Source: Paraphoma chrysanthemicola (lineage: Eukaryota; Ascomycota; Dothideomycetes; Pleosporales; Phaeosphaeriaceae). From it: a stretch of DNA of 64,000 bases. The notes under the pieces are model-generated. The model saw only the letters and a program-made list of their open reading frames with translations. It was not told the DNA's origin and did not search any database. The translations under genes were made by a program, and so were the position numbers. The stretch is taken from positions 183,499-247,498 of the forward strand of contig JAGMWG010000030.1 of the NCBI GenBank assembly GCA_020744225.1. The letters run 5' to 3'. Of the stretch, positions 19,053-30,331 are shown in pieces (within the stretch, counting starts at the first letter, position 1; each line of letters starts with the position of its first letter).

Positions 19053-20636
19053 CTAGGCTAGCATGGCAACGCTCTTCATGAATTCATCCATGTCCTTCGT
19101 CTTCTCGTTTTCTTCTTTTTTCAAAAGCCCCCCTTGGTCAGTCGCAACGTTTTCAAAGGGATTTGTTCTCATCCATTGTGACCACTTCTTGATGACTTGG
19201 ATGCATTTCTTCGGTGACATCTCAAACCATTCAATATGCTCTTTCAAACACGCCCCACAATCCACCCGAATCCTACAGTAATCTAGCTCACTATGGCAGA
19301 GAGCTTCAACACGGGGTGCATTCGGGACCTCCTCTAAACTGTCCTTTGACAGTGGGTATAGGAGCTTTGTCTCCCGGTTGCAATCAAAAGCCCAATCTTT
19401 GTGCCTTTTTTCGAGCGTTTTGGTGTATCCGATCTTGACAACCCCTTCATTACCCACTACTTCGTACAAGTACACATAGCCCCCTATGTTGTGGGTTTTG
19501 GCCAAGTTGCGTGTGACAACCTCCTTCACCAGATCATAACATTCCTTAGGGTTTCGGATGTCGTCGAGTCTTGGCAGCCTTTTGAAAGGACTAGCGTCCA
19601 AGGCTGAGGGCCAAAACTTGGATGGACTATGATAGAACTCGGGCGATAACGAGCGCGTATTCCTTGGAGTCGGCAGCTGTCCATTGCGCCAGACAGTCTC
19701 TTTAGTGATATCTGTACTTTCGGACACAGCTTCGCTATTGACGGCTTCAGCATCGTCCTCGACCGAGGATATAAGTAGATTGGCATCTCGAACAAGTTCG
19801 GTTTTGGACTTCTTAAGGATGTCGATGATGCTTGATTTCCACGTGCTGACCATTTTATATCCTTGCTTGTCGATGTGAGAAGGGCAATACATATTCACCT
19901 CAAGTACTCTCAAATATCCCTCAAGGAGTTCTGCATCCTCGTAAACATCTGGCTGTAAGATTTCGTCGATGGTTTTGCGGCAATTTTGAACCCTTTGGCC
20001 GCCAATACTTCGACGGCAGCGCTCTTTCTTCTGATTTATCCCTATGCATCGTTGCTCTAGCCGACGAAACGCCTTTTTGATTTGTTTTTCAGTGGTGACA
20101 GTGGAGCTGGCAGAGCCTTGGGGGAAGACTTTAGCCCAGAGCTCGAGCCGATCTTCCTTAGCATATCCATGATCATGAGACTGACAATGTACAAGCATGA
20201 TCAACCCCTCTAGCTCATCATCGAAATCTTCGCTTGATTGCGAAAGAGTCAACATATGGTCGAGTTGGGAGCAGATCTTGACTTGTCGCTTTTCAGATAT
20301 TCGTCGTTGACAAGGCTCCCCATTTGGTTTACAGCCACCACAGCGCCAGTCGTCGAGTTTCAGTCGTGTTCTGAGCGTTTCACTATCGAGAATCTCGGCC
20401 TCTGTCCGATCATGGTCTTTCATGGAGGACACGGAAAGCACGGTGGAGGCGACTGAGGTGGCGACATCGGACAGTTCGCGGCTATCGCCGTCTTTATGGG
20501 CACCGACTAATATTTTTGCTTGGAGCTCTTCGCTTGAACGCTCAGACTGAGCCAGTGGAGTCACTGATGCGGAACTTCTGGACGCGTTCTTGCTTGGAGT
20601 CACTGGCTTTTGCGGGTCATCTGGGTTCGAAGACAT
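19053..20636 (-). CDS. T5orf172 (GIY-YIG superfamily) protein with duplicated Cys/His module
   Basis: 527 residues, no intron needed. The C-terminal domain (about 385-480) matches T5orf172: GGYVYLYEV, VKIGYTKTLEKRHKDW, VEALCHSELDYCR and HIEWFEMS, in the GIY-YIG nuclease superfamily. Its function in fungi is unclear; DNA binding or cleavage is the family expectation. Ahead of it are two similar modules of about 60 residues, each with Cys pairs, a basic stretch and a final CxSH. Module 1 is about 99-154 (CGGCKPNGEPCQRRISEKRQ to VHCQSHDHG). Module 2 is about 197-254 (CIGINQKKERCRRSIGGQR to YCPSHIDKQG). They look like a duplicated zinc-binding unit. The N-terminal 90 residues are Ser-rich and disordered. 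The gene lies between elements B and C. Confidence 0.8.
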   Translation of the reverse strand: MSSNPDDPQKPVTPSKNASRSSASVTPLAQSERSSEELQAKILVGAHKDGDSRELSDVATSVASTVLSVSSMKDHDRTEAEILDSETLRTRLKLDDWRCGGCKPNGEPCQRRISEKRQVKICSQLDHMLTLSQSSEDFDDELEGLIMLVHCQSHDHGYAKEDRLELWAKVFPQGSASSTVTTEKQIKKAFRRLEQRCIGINQKKERCRRSIGGQRVQNCRKTIDEILQPDVYEDAELLEGYLRVLEVNMYCPSHIDKQGYKMVSTWKSSIIDILKKSKTELVRDANLLISSVEDDAEAVNSEAVSESTDITKETVWRNGQLPTPRNTRSLSPEFYHSPSKFWPSALDASPFKRLPRLDDIRNPKECYDLVKEVVTRNLAKTHNIGGYVYLYEVVGNEGVVKIGYTKTLEKRHKDWAFDCNRETKLLYPLSKDSLEEVPNAPRVEALCHSELDYCRIRVDCGACLKEHIEWFEMSPKKCIQVIKKWSQWMRTNPFENVATDQGGLLKKEENEKTKDMDEFMKSVAMLA

Positions 20637-21251
20637 GAGAAGTAAAAGATCGTACCCTTGATGGAATCAATAGAGTCTCCGATACGTTATAGAAGATCCA
20701 GTAGGCGTTAGAAAATAGAATGCTCCTAAGTGCATCTGGAGAAATGCGGGGTAGTCTATTCACTGTTGCCTAAATGTGTCGGTGTTATAGTTGTTCCGAT
20801 ATTTCTGCCGCTTACGAATTAGGTTAAGCGCCAAGGGGAAGCAGATCGTTGCTTGTAACCAGTGTTTGATGCAGTATAATTAGTGGTATTTACAAGCAGA
20901 AATCGACGCATAAGATACTTCAGCTCGCCACCACGAGCCGGGAGGACGCCGACCCGCACTGGCAATGACCTCACGTGAAAGGCGATAATTTATCGGTGTG
21001 GTTGAGGAAAGTAGTGAGACATGTTTAATACCACTAAATTTCTTGGGAAACAGCTAATGCAGGCGGTACCTCGAGCATAAGCATCAGCCAAGACTAGATC
21101 CCATTAAGGAACCAGAATCCTGCTCCTAGACTAAGACCCCTAACAGGAGCCAAAGCTGGAGTGTCACTCTGCTAACAGGATACGAATTCAACATTAGACT
21201 TAGAATCGCCATACATGGCAACTTCGGGACCAGGAACTGGGTATCGTAAGT
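20637..21251. other. Intergenic; one copy of the GCCGACCCGC motif
   Basis: No coding frame I can support. It includes the upstream region of the T5orf172 gene and a GCCGACCCGC motif at 20948-20957 in a GAGGACGCCGACCCGCACTGG context similar to element D's inner repeat. Confidence 0.4.
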
Positions 21252-22475
21252 CTACTCTGACAAGCTCATACTCGAGGAGCCTTCGTAATCAGGATCTTGC
21301 TGCGTCGTACGTTTTTGTGGCTCTCTCCTCTTGCTCAGCATACTTTGCCTCATCGCTAGAGCTGAATTGATCTGGAGGTATCTCCAATCTCTTTCGCTTC
21401 TTGAGCCTAGGAGGAATCGAAGGCTTCCGAGAGTTTCCAACCGTGCCACTCTAGTTTCTGCTGCATAAAGGTATTCGCAGAGTTGTTGAGTACTAATCAC
21501 CAACTCCTCGATCAATATCCCCAAGTTCACGAAGTGCGAGGTCTTCATAAGCAAAGTCTCGTAGCTGAAGCCGCAAGCCTGGATGATCGGTGAAACTTCC
21601 TTGCGCGTTGCGGAACGCCTGAGTAGAATGTTAGTCGTAACAAAGAAGAGAACCTTGGTAAAATAAATCTAACATACCTCATCTGCAACTTCTTGCACCA
21701 CTTTTATTTCATTGTCTTCTACACGAGTCCGCCACACTGAAAGCGTCGGCTGTCGCGACTCCTGCTTTCCAGATTCAATGTCCAAACCAACGACAACCCG
21801 TATTCCCGTATCGGAATATAGAAGATAATCTTCTGCTAGCCGATCCAGCGTCTTTCTTGTCTGCGAATATGCCACCTCGACTATGACGCCAGGATATCTT
21901 GCGTCTGTGTGGCAAAACGAGCCGTCGGGCTCGTGTTTCGCCTTTGTTCCTAGAGGTGCACCGTCAACTGGGAGGTATATTTCAGTAGAGCGAGCCGAAC
22001 GAATCTTCTGTGCAAAAAGCGCCGCCCTGTCTGACCCTTCACATATCGATCTCAACTCATTGAGGATAGCATTTTCGACTTGAGCGACAAATAGTTCGTG
22101 AAGCTGTGGGCGTCCGTACTACCAATCGATGGCGTTTCGCGTCGTGATCATATATGCTTATCTGTTGTTAGCCGCCATCCCTACAAAGCTTGAGGGAACA
22201 TACCTTATCTTATCCTTTACGTATCCCAACAGCGCCTTCTGTCGGCCAAGTTGACGCTCTATCTCATCATACCCTCCTGGCACAAGCTGAAATTCTACCC
22301 ACGGGCCTTGCTTGGTGTGCTTCCCAGCTTGGATGGCTCTGAAAAGTGCGATGACCCGTTGGGCTTGTGTAAAGGATTTCTCGTCGGTCGGCGGGGGCGT
22401 CAAAGGGTGACCAGCAAAGCTTGAAGGTGGCGTGACGTATTGAGCTGGTGTTATATGAGTCTGCGACATAGACAT
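21252..22475 (-). pseudogene. Uma2-like PD-(D/E)XK-fold fungal family protein, broken copy 1
   Basis: Recognisable as a dispersed fungal family of unknown function. Order: LTPPPTDEKSFTQAQRVIAL, QLVPGGYDEIERQL, YVKDKIR, then HELFVAQVENAI, KHEPDGSF, YPGVIVEVAYSQ, GIRVVVGLDIESG and STQQLCEYLYAAE. The EPD-(x)n-VIVEV-(x)n-Tyr pattern resembles Uma2-type restriction-like nuclease folds; that is inference. One intron is clear at 21677-21619 (GTATGT, CGACTAAC, CTCAG), and another starts at the GTATGT after DKIR near 22203. The coding frame shifts near 22101-22108 and again near 21495-21515, where the exon runs into TAG. Two shifts make a functional product unlikely unless splicing is unusual. Start at 22475 or 22469. 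A second copy lies at 46612-47646. Confidence 0.65.
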
Positions 22476-22821
22476 AACCGTATGTTGCAGCGCATCACGA
22501 AGTTGTGCAATGGCTGTTGCGCACACAGATCGTGATTCAAGAGCTGGGCGCGCGTCGGTTGACTCAGCAACACTGTCAAGTGCTGACGTAGCGGCCTAGC
22601 GCTAAACTGAAAGCAGCCGCCCCTCTCTCGGAAGGGCTGATCGGGCCTGATCTTGGTGCCTACAGGCCCATTTTTTCGTTTCCACTGTGGGCTCCGCATC
22701 GGGGTCCAGTTCTTCGACCCTGGTGCAGATCGAACTTACAACCCGCACCCTTTGGAAGCGCTCAGCCTCATTCCACCACATCCGTCTTTATCTTTTTGTT
22801 CGAGAAAAAATGTCGCGACAA
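22476..22821. other. Upstream region of the Uma2-like copy
   Basis: GC-rich with short open frames on both strands but nothing recognisable. It ends where the remnant of element C's left repeat begins, so it also marks a rearrangement junction. Confidence 0.35.
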
Positions 22822-22930
22822 GGTCAGGGCAGGAACGGGTCGGCCACCCTCCCTGCTGTTGGTGGCGATATTCGACATTTAATACATACGTGACAGTCGA
22901 ACGTAACATGTAAGCATGCTGATGCAAACG
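22822..22930. repeat. Remnant of element C left inverted repeat
   Basis: CAAGGTCAGGGCAGGA-CGGGTCGGCC is the reverse complement of 27050-27090 at the inner edge of the right repeat. An AAGCATGCTGATG block further in resembles the GTCAGCATGCTGAC palindrome of element D. Confidence 0.5.
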
Positions 22931-23289
22931 GATGGCGCCGCATCAGCACTGGCTCAACAGTGGAGCTGCTCGATGAGCTTTTACAGCAATATTTGAACAG
23001 ACAGCCAAGCCATACCTGTCTCTTGTTGTGGACAGTCAGTCGCTATCCTATATTTCCTATGCTAGTTCATTGGGATGCAGCACCGAAGCATTATGAGGCG
23101 GGCAGGCCTGACCTTATCGATAATGCACGGCACAGCTCGAAGCAAATCGCGTGCGCAAGGCCTCAGCCTTGCTGCAGCCGCACCTGACCATTCCTTTCAG
23201 CTCGTCCGCTCCTCAGCTTTGCGTCTTTGTGTGTATTGAACCCTATAACATGTTCCCTTGCGTCTCCGCAAACTTCACCCACCTTTTGC

Positions 23290-26200
23290 ATGGATCCACT
23301 CAGTGCCACAGCAAGCATCATTTCTATCCTCCAGCTTTCGAGTAAGGTTCTGGGGTACCTGAACGACGTTAAAGATGCCTCGAAAGACCGCGCAAAGTGC
23401 GCGATTGAGGCTTCCCACCTCAACAGCCTTCTTACGGCCCTCAGGTTCCGTCTTGAGGAGGGAGACTCTAATACTCCGTGGTACACTGCAGTCCGGGCCC
23501 TTGCAACTGAGAATGGTCCGCTTGATCAGTTCAAGCTAGCGCTAGAGCAGCTGCAGAGTAAGATAACTGGCGGAGGCAAGAGTAACGCATTCATGTGGAA
23601 GTTTAAGAAAGAGGAGGTTGTCAGCATATTAGGCCGGATAGAACGCCTGAAGACATTAGTGGAGGTCGCAATGCAGATGGATCACTTGTCAGTCCCCATA
23701 CTAAAAGTCGACTATATTGTAATGAGGCTGTTAACGTATTAAGTAAATTATCTCAAGCGATCAAAGAGTGCGGAGATGTAACCCTCAGTAATACGGAAAC
23801 TATAAAGGATGACACTAGCTTTATACGGCACGAAGCCAACCTTGCACAACATAGCAAGCTCATGGCATGGATATCGCCTATCGATTTTCCCGCACAGCAG
23901 TCCGATTTCATAGGCCGCAGACAGCACGGGACTGGTCAGTGGTTTCTCGATGCCACTGAGGTCGCGCAGTGGCTTCCACAGCCGAGGGGGACGCTGTTCT
24001 GTCCTGGCATTCCTGGGGCCGGCAAGACTATGATAGCAGCCATCGCAGTTGATCACTTATTAAAGACGACACAGAGCAGCTCGGTTGGAGTCGCTTACGT
24101 ATACTGCAACTACAACGCCCAGGAGGAGCAGGATACTACCAATCTGCTTGCGGCTATTCTCAAGCAGCTAGTACAAGCTCGACTGTCGCTTATGGAGCCT
24201 GTAGAACAGTTGCACAAGCAGCATGCCATGCGAAGGACGAGACCGTCCGTCGACGAGATCTTTGCGGTTCTACAATCTGTGCTTGCGAAGTTCTCTGCCG
24301 TATATGTCATAGTCGATGCCCTAGATGAGTGTCGAGACGGCGATGGCACTCGCCGTCTTTTTCTAGCTAAGCTTCGAGACTTACAAGCCAAGACAGACTT
24401 GCGCCTAATGATCACATCACGCTTCATCCCGGGCGTTGTCGACGAGTTTAAAACAGCGCTAAGACTGGATGTGCAGGCGAGCGACGAGGACGTAAAACGA
24501 TTTGTAGCTGGCCAGATTTACCGGCTGCCGAAACGCATTCAGCGTGACACTGCGCTGCAAGAAATAATGCAAGAAAAAATAGTAGAGGCGGTAGGCGGCA
24601 TGTAAGCGTTTCTGTCGGCTTGTTGGGCAACGATAGGCTTACTAATTTTTAGGTTTATTCTCGCTCGCCTGCACACAGATTCACTCTTAGATAAGAGCAC
24701 TCCGAAAGAAGTCAAGTCGACTTTAGCCAAGCTATCTAACGGCTCCGCGGCGCTCGACAAAGCATACGGAGAGGCTCTCCAAAGAATAGAAGGCCAGTTG
24801 AGTGGGGACTTGGAGCGGGCAAAGAAGCTCCTGTCCTGGATCACGTACGCGAAAAGGCCGCTCACCACAGCCGAGATATGCTGTGCTCTGGCAGTGGAAC
24901 CAGAGGGAGCAGAGCTTGACCCGGAGAATGTGCCCGACGTTGAAGATTTGGTATCTGTATGCGCGGGCCTTGTCGTCGTCGACGCAGAAAGCGCCGTCAT
25001 CCGGCTTGTGCACTATACTACCCAGGAATATTTCGAGCGCATCAGGGAACAGTGGAACCCTAGTGCTCAGCTGGACATCGCGTCAACATGTCTTACCTAC
25101 CTATGCTTTGATGCTTTCAAAACTGGTAGCTGTTCCTCTGACGAAGACTTCGAGGAGAGGCTTCGACAAAGCAAATTCCTAGACTATGCTACAAAGCACT
25201 GGGGCGAACATGCAGCAGCCGTTGAAGACGAAGTGTGTGAGCTAGCTTGTTCATTCCTATTCCACAGTGGACTAGTTTCTTCTGCTGTGCAGGTTTTGTT
25301 AGCTCCAAGCTACAGATACAAAAACTACAGCCAAACAAATCCTAAGGGAACAACAGGCTTGCATATGGCAGCACGATCCGGGTTATTCGTGGTATCAGAA
25401 AGGTTTCTGTCGAAGCACGTTCGAGAGACAGCGATTGCGGTGAATAGGAAGGACAGTAACGGCCAGACGCCGTTATACCTTGCGACTCAACATGGGCATA
25501 AAGGCATGGCGGAGCTATTGCTGGATAAGGGCGCCAACGTCAACGCGTGGGGTGGAGAGTACGGCAACGCTCTCCAGGCGGCTTCATTAAGAGGCCACGA
25601 ACAGGTGGTGAAGCTGCTGCTCGACAAGGGCGCTGACCCGAACGCGCAGGGTGGAGAGTACGGCAACGCACTCTACGCGGCTTCATTGAAAGGCCACAAG
25701 CAGGTGGTGAAGCTGCTGCTCGACAAGGGCGCCGACCCGAACGCGCAGCGTCGATCCTTCGGCAACGCACTCCAGGCAGCTTCAGAAGAAGGCCATGAGC
25801 AGGTGGTGAAACTGCTGCTTGACAAGGGCGCCGACCCAAACGCAGAGGGTGATGTATACGGCAGCGCACTCTACGCGGCTATATTGAGAGGCCACGAGCA
25901 GGTGGTGAAGCTGCTGCTCGACAAGGGCGCCGACCCGAACGCGCAGGGTAGGGGGTACGACAACGCACTCTACACGGCTTCATCTGGAGGCCACGGGCAG
26001 ATAGTAAAGCTGGTGCTCGATAATGGCGCCAACGTCAACGCGTGGGGTGGAAAGTACGGCAACGCACTCCAGGCAGCTTCAGAAGAAGGCCATGAGCAGG
26101 TGGTGAAACTGCTGCTTGACAAGGACGCCGACCCGAACGCGCAGGGTGGATTCTACAGCAACGCACTCCAGGCGGCTTCATCTGGAGGCCACGAGCAGGT

Positions 26201-26960
26201 GGTGAAGCTGCTGCTCCACAAGGGCGCCGACCCGAACGCGCAGGGTGGAGAGTACGGCAACGCACTCCAGGCAGCTTCATTGAAAGGCCACGAGCAGGTG
26301 GTGAAGCTGCTGCTCCACAAGGGCGCCGGCTCGAACGCGCAGGGCGGAGTATACGGCAATGCACTCTACGCGGCTTCATCTAGAGGCTACGAGCAGGTGG
26401 TGAAGCTGCTGCTCGACAAGGACGTCAATCCTAACGCGCAGGGTCAATCATACGGCAACGTACTCTACGCGGCTTCTTTGGGAGGCCACAAGCAAGTGGT
26501 GAAGCTGCTGCTCCACAAGGGTGCCGACCCGGACGCGCAGGGTGGAAAGTACGGCAACGCGCTCCAGGCGGCTTCATCTAGAGGCCACGAGCAGGTGGTG
26601 AAACTGCTGCTCGACAAGGGCGCTAACCCGAACGCACAGTGTGGAAAGTACAGCAACGCACTCTACGCGGCTTCATTAAGAGGCCACGGGCAAGTGGCGA
26701 AGCTGCTGCTGGACAAGGGCGCCGACTCGAACACGTGGGGTGGATTCTACGGCAACGCACTCCAGGCGGCTTCATCGAGAGGCCACGAGCAGGTGGTGAA
26801 GCTGCTGCTCGACAAGGACGCCGACCCGAACGCGCAGGGTGGATTCTACAGCAACGCACTCCAGGCGGCTTCATCTGGAGGCCACGAGCAGGTGGTGAAG
26901 CTGCTGCTCCACAAGGGCGCAACCCGACCTATTCAGGCCAACATGACCTTTACATATTAA
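23290..26960 (+). CDS. HeLo-like/STAND N-terminal-NACHT-ankyrin NLR (element C cargo)
   Basis: 1187 residues in three exons: 23290-23687, 23744-24601, 24653-26960. Intron 1 (56 bases, GTCAGT donor, TTAAG acceptor) joins MQMDH-F-KLSQAIKE. Intron 2 (51 bases, GTAAGC, TTACTAAT, TTTTAG) joins EAVGG-M-FILARLHTDSLL. The N-terminus MDPLSATASIISILQLSSKV is the fungal STAND N-terminal (HeLo-like) type, a membrane-targeting cell-death domain in related proteins. NACHT: Walker A GIPGAGKT (about residue 220), Walker B VIVDALDECRDG (about 322). Then a winged-helix-like region (KLLSWITYAKRPLTTAEICC) and 15 ankyrin repeats of 33 residues (about 684 to the end). The last repeat ends abruptly, so the array may have been trimmed. 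The gene is unbroken. Confidence 0.85.
25480..26925 (+). repeat. Tandem 99-bp ankyrin-coding repeats, about 15 units
   Basis: Consensus YGNALQAASLRGHEQVVKLL. Units differ mainly at a few positions (ALQA/ALYA, SSGG/SLRG/SEEG, DKGADP/HKGADP/DKDADP). Near identity of units indicates recent duplication or conversion. Confidence 0.9.
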
Positions 26961-27029
26961 TAAGTGTTACTGAATTAACTAGGAATACATGCTTATAAGT
27001 AATATGTAACTGTAATGAAAGTGATCTGT

Positions 27030-28224
27030 GGCAAGATCTTGCAACCGTGGGTAGGGAGAGCGGCCGACCCGCTCCTGCCCTGACCTTGCCATGAATGTCG
27101 GCACTGGATGACATTGCGAAGTGATAGAAGGGTCATCATCGATAACAGGACGACATGCAACCTTGGATAGCATAGTACCTTGCTAAGAATAGCTACTATC
27201 AGATCTCTGCTCTACCTGACCCAGCGCTCATAAGCATCAACGATCCGAACTCCTTATCGCCCTCACAGATCAAATTGAAGCACCGTTCCTCCGCCCTAAC
27301 GATTGCAGTGCTTATGCGAGGATCCGTTCGTTCTATGACCGTACCACAGCTGTAACCTAAGATATGCAGACCCTTTCTACCTATTTACGTGCTTGCAACG
27401 AAGACGTTCTTCTAGAAGCGATATTCGGCTACTGCTTGGTATATGTATCGGTTGCGATGTGCTCGAGAAGGACGAAGACGTGGTGGGTCGGACGAGGGCT
27501 TAACGGCGGGTCTGCGGAGCTTGACGGCGGCGCGATGGTTTATCTCTATAGCATAGAAGCGTTCACGTTAGCTACAGTCGTCCACTTCACTGGGATCTCG
27601 AAGTTGCACGATAGCTGTGTCGGAAGCTGATTGCGGTTTGGGTGCTGGGTGTGTTCGTCGACATGAGCTATACGCCAGGGCCGTCAAACCCAGCCCTGCT
27701 CCCAATCCGAGCCGGGTTGCGGGTGTCCTGGAGCGCTTGGCAAAAGCGGCAAACAGCCACATGGCCCACACAGCCACACAGCCACAGATCTAGCATTAGC
27801 AGCAATAAGTTACAACTAAGCTACTTTAAGCTAGGTGCGCAGGTCATCCTTATCTAGCACTTCTAGCAGGCGGACTTGGAATTAGCACAGAAGCACAACA
27901 ATCTCTCGAGCTCAAGCGCAGTGCTCGGGACAGAATGATGATGTAACAAGCTGTAAGCTGATGGACATTCGACAAGATGCATGGTCTTTCGACGCACCCA
28001 CTGCTAGTTAAAGCGAGGCGGTCGCGTGACGGTTATGCTAAATTGTCGTATTGCACGGTAATCAGAACTTGTTTCTAAAAGATTTCAAGAGGGGATAGAC
28101 TTTGTACTCCAAGGCTGCTATTCCGAGAATATCTGTTCTTCTAGCCTCTTGTTGCGTTTGTTGTGTTGGAGAGTGTCTGCGGCATCCCGCTACGCAGGGT
28201 GTCCCGTTACGCAGGGATGGACGT
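27030..28224. repeat. Element C right terminal inverted repeat
   Basis: The inner edge has GCCGACCCGC at 27063-27072. The middle (27160-27340) parallels element D's right repeat (34100-34260), for example GGATAG--TAGT-CCT-GCTAAG. The outer part is the reverse complement of element B's left end. The tip contains two copies of a CCCTGCGTARCGGGA-type unit. Confidence 0.65.
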
Positions 28225-28263
28225 TAGCTATTAATGCGGAGTGTCTATAACGTAAGAAGAGTA

Positions 28264-29689
28264 ACGTCCATCCCTGCGTAACGGAAAACCCGCCGTAGCG
28301 GAACGCCAGCAGCACTCTCCACTACAACAACGCCAAGAACTGTCGCATAGCGTAGATATCCTCGGAATAGACACCTCACCCCCTCATCTTTACGTGCACG
28401 GTCTTTACTTGTCGTGGGCATCTTCCTTACCTTGCAATACCATAATTTGCTGGTAAGCTATCTAACTTTGCTTCCTCGGACTACTTCGGACGCACTTTTA
28501 ATGTTGTGCATCTATCTAAAAACTCGGCAGTATAGAGAGCACAGTAGAAAGACCGTATTCCGAGCAAAATGCTGTGTTTGATAGGCTGGTTGCGTTGCGG
28601 TAGTATCTGTTGCTTCATCGAGCAGGACTGCCAAGCAAGGACCTGCATCCTTACTGTACAGAAGAGGCCTAGCCGTAATTTAACGGTGTCATAATCAAAG
28701 CCCGCAACAGCCAGAGCTGACTCGTGTCCAGCAGCCCTACATGGCTCACGTGATAGTCAGTCGGCATGTGACATACCGAACGGCCGCACCTTTCGCTTCT
28801 GCAAGCGCTCGAGACATCGCTACTCCGACTCGGGATTGGGAGCAGTGCCAAGACCCTCGGGGGCCCGGCGCTCGTCAGTCCAGCCAACGCGTTTCCAGCG
28901 TCGAAACCAGCCGTTCTTGTACATTTCGAGACGCTGTCCAACGCACAGCGAAGCCTACTTCGTAACGTAGACACATACCATCACGACGCCCTCAGGCTCC
29001 AGAACCCGCTGTTGTTCTCTCCGCTGACCGAACGAAAGACCTCATCAAGCCCACCACGTCCTCACGCCTCTCGAGTCCACCGGCGCCGATTCCTAGCCCA
29101 AGCCGCAGCGAGCTCTAGTCTCGGCTCGTGGAAGGGGAATACAATGTGATGGGAAGGATGTAGGATAAAACAGAGCGCGGCGGGCCTGAAATTCGAAGCT
29201 TGCGCTTCGATACGTGTGTTCAACCGAGCGCTACTGGCGAAACGCCGTCGTTGCAAGCGCATATGTTTTTGTGATACGGCTGTCGTACGGCCAAACATCC
29301 AGCGACTCTTCACATGGGTACTGCGATCTCTGGGGCCGTAGAGAGGTGCTCTAGTTCGACCTATGAGGGTCGTGAGGAGTTTTGGATTGTTCATGTTTGT
29401 GAGAGATGAGTACTAGCAGAGCTGTAATGGTGGCCATGCTTAGCAAGGCATTACACTATCCAGGAGCTGTATACAGCACTCTTCTCTTCAGCCATATGTA
29501 GAAAACGTCGCCTCCGGCGCAACCCTGTGGCCGGTGCGGGTCGGCCATCGTCCTTGCTCGCCGTGGCGGAACTGCGTTACACATCGCTCGTCAGCATGCT
29601 GACATTTGTTGTGCTTGATTGGCCTAGCACAAAACGAAACTGAGCACAGCTAAGCAGGTCGCTCTATTTGAAATGATACAGTGGTTATA
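28264..29689. repeat. Element D left terminal inverted repeat (1.43 kb)
   Basis: Pairs with 33877-35306. It includes the tip motif, a GCCGACCCGC motif (reverse strand, 29536-29545), a CCGTGGCGGAACTGCGTTAC block that echoes the tip, and the 14-base palindrome GTCAGCATGCTGAC at 29590-29603. Confidence 0.85.
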
Positions 29690-30331
29690 CTGAGTACATG
29701 CTGCAGAGTGGATAATAGGGGTGCTTAGGGGCTGACCTGCTCGGTGGATGTCGCAAAGGTGATTACCGCCTAATGCGGGGCACGTGCCAGTGGCGGCTTA
29801 GGCCGGTCCAGCGCAGATCAGTCTTCCGCTAAACTACCAAGATTACCGGCCAGCAATGCGTTTCCGTACTCCATACTGGGCTCAGTGAAGGAGCTCACAC
29901 TTGCTGCTCGTGGCAATGTCGAAGGGCAAACAAATTCCCTATTATCGGACTTTGAGAGAAAAGGATTGTCGCCCGCATGATGGGGCGGCCAGCATCACCA
30001 ACAGCTAGACGCTTCTCCAAGCAGGTTTGCGGCTGAGCTACGCTGCACCTCAACTGTCTTCAGCCTGGTCACCGGCATTGGAAGCTGCTTCAGCCTCTCC
30101 TCTGCCTCGTGGCTCATCGTTATCGCTCATCGCTCATTCAACTGTCTGCATCTTGTAGTGGGTCAGGCAGTAACGTTTAGCCCGTCAGATGGTATTCTAG
30201 GTCACACGGCCTTTTCCCTGCCTGTCAAGCAATGCTAGTCACGCTCTCCCGCCTACACGAAACGAGGAGAGAAACACTCATGTCAAGCTCGGCTACAGTT
30301 TTCCTTTCCCCAGGCCTCCTGAGCAGCAGTC
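29690..30331. other. Upstream region of the element D NLR gene
   Basis: No open frame of note. It is unique to element D among the five and presumably holds the promoter and leader. Confidence 0.45.

Larger units (their letters stand above)
22822..28224. mobile_element. Element C: NACHT-ankyrin element with left end lost
   Basis: The right end is complete: about 1.2 kb of terminal repeat ending GTTACGCAGGGATGGACGT at 28224, then TA. On the left only about 100 bases of the inner repeat edge survive (22822-22930). The outer left repeat is missing, replaced by sequence near the Uma2-like copy. Cargo is one NACHT-ankyrin gene on the plus strand. The tip subfamily is intermediate: A/E-type outer motif (CGGGACACCCTGCGT) with D-type inner sequence. 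Confidence 0.55.

Noticed and set aside
12812..28224. A single 15-kb element running from B's left end to C's right end, since these are inverted copies of each other
   Set aside because: B has its own right tip at 17926 and C its own inner left-repeat remnant at 22822, so two separate elements explain the data better. I cannot fully exclude past recombination between them.
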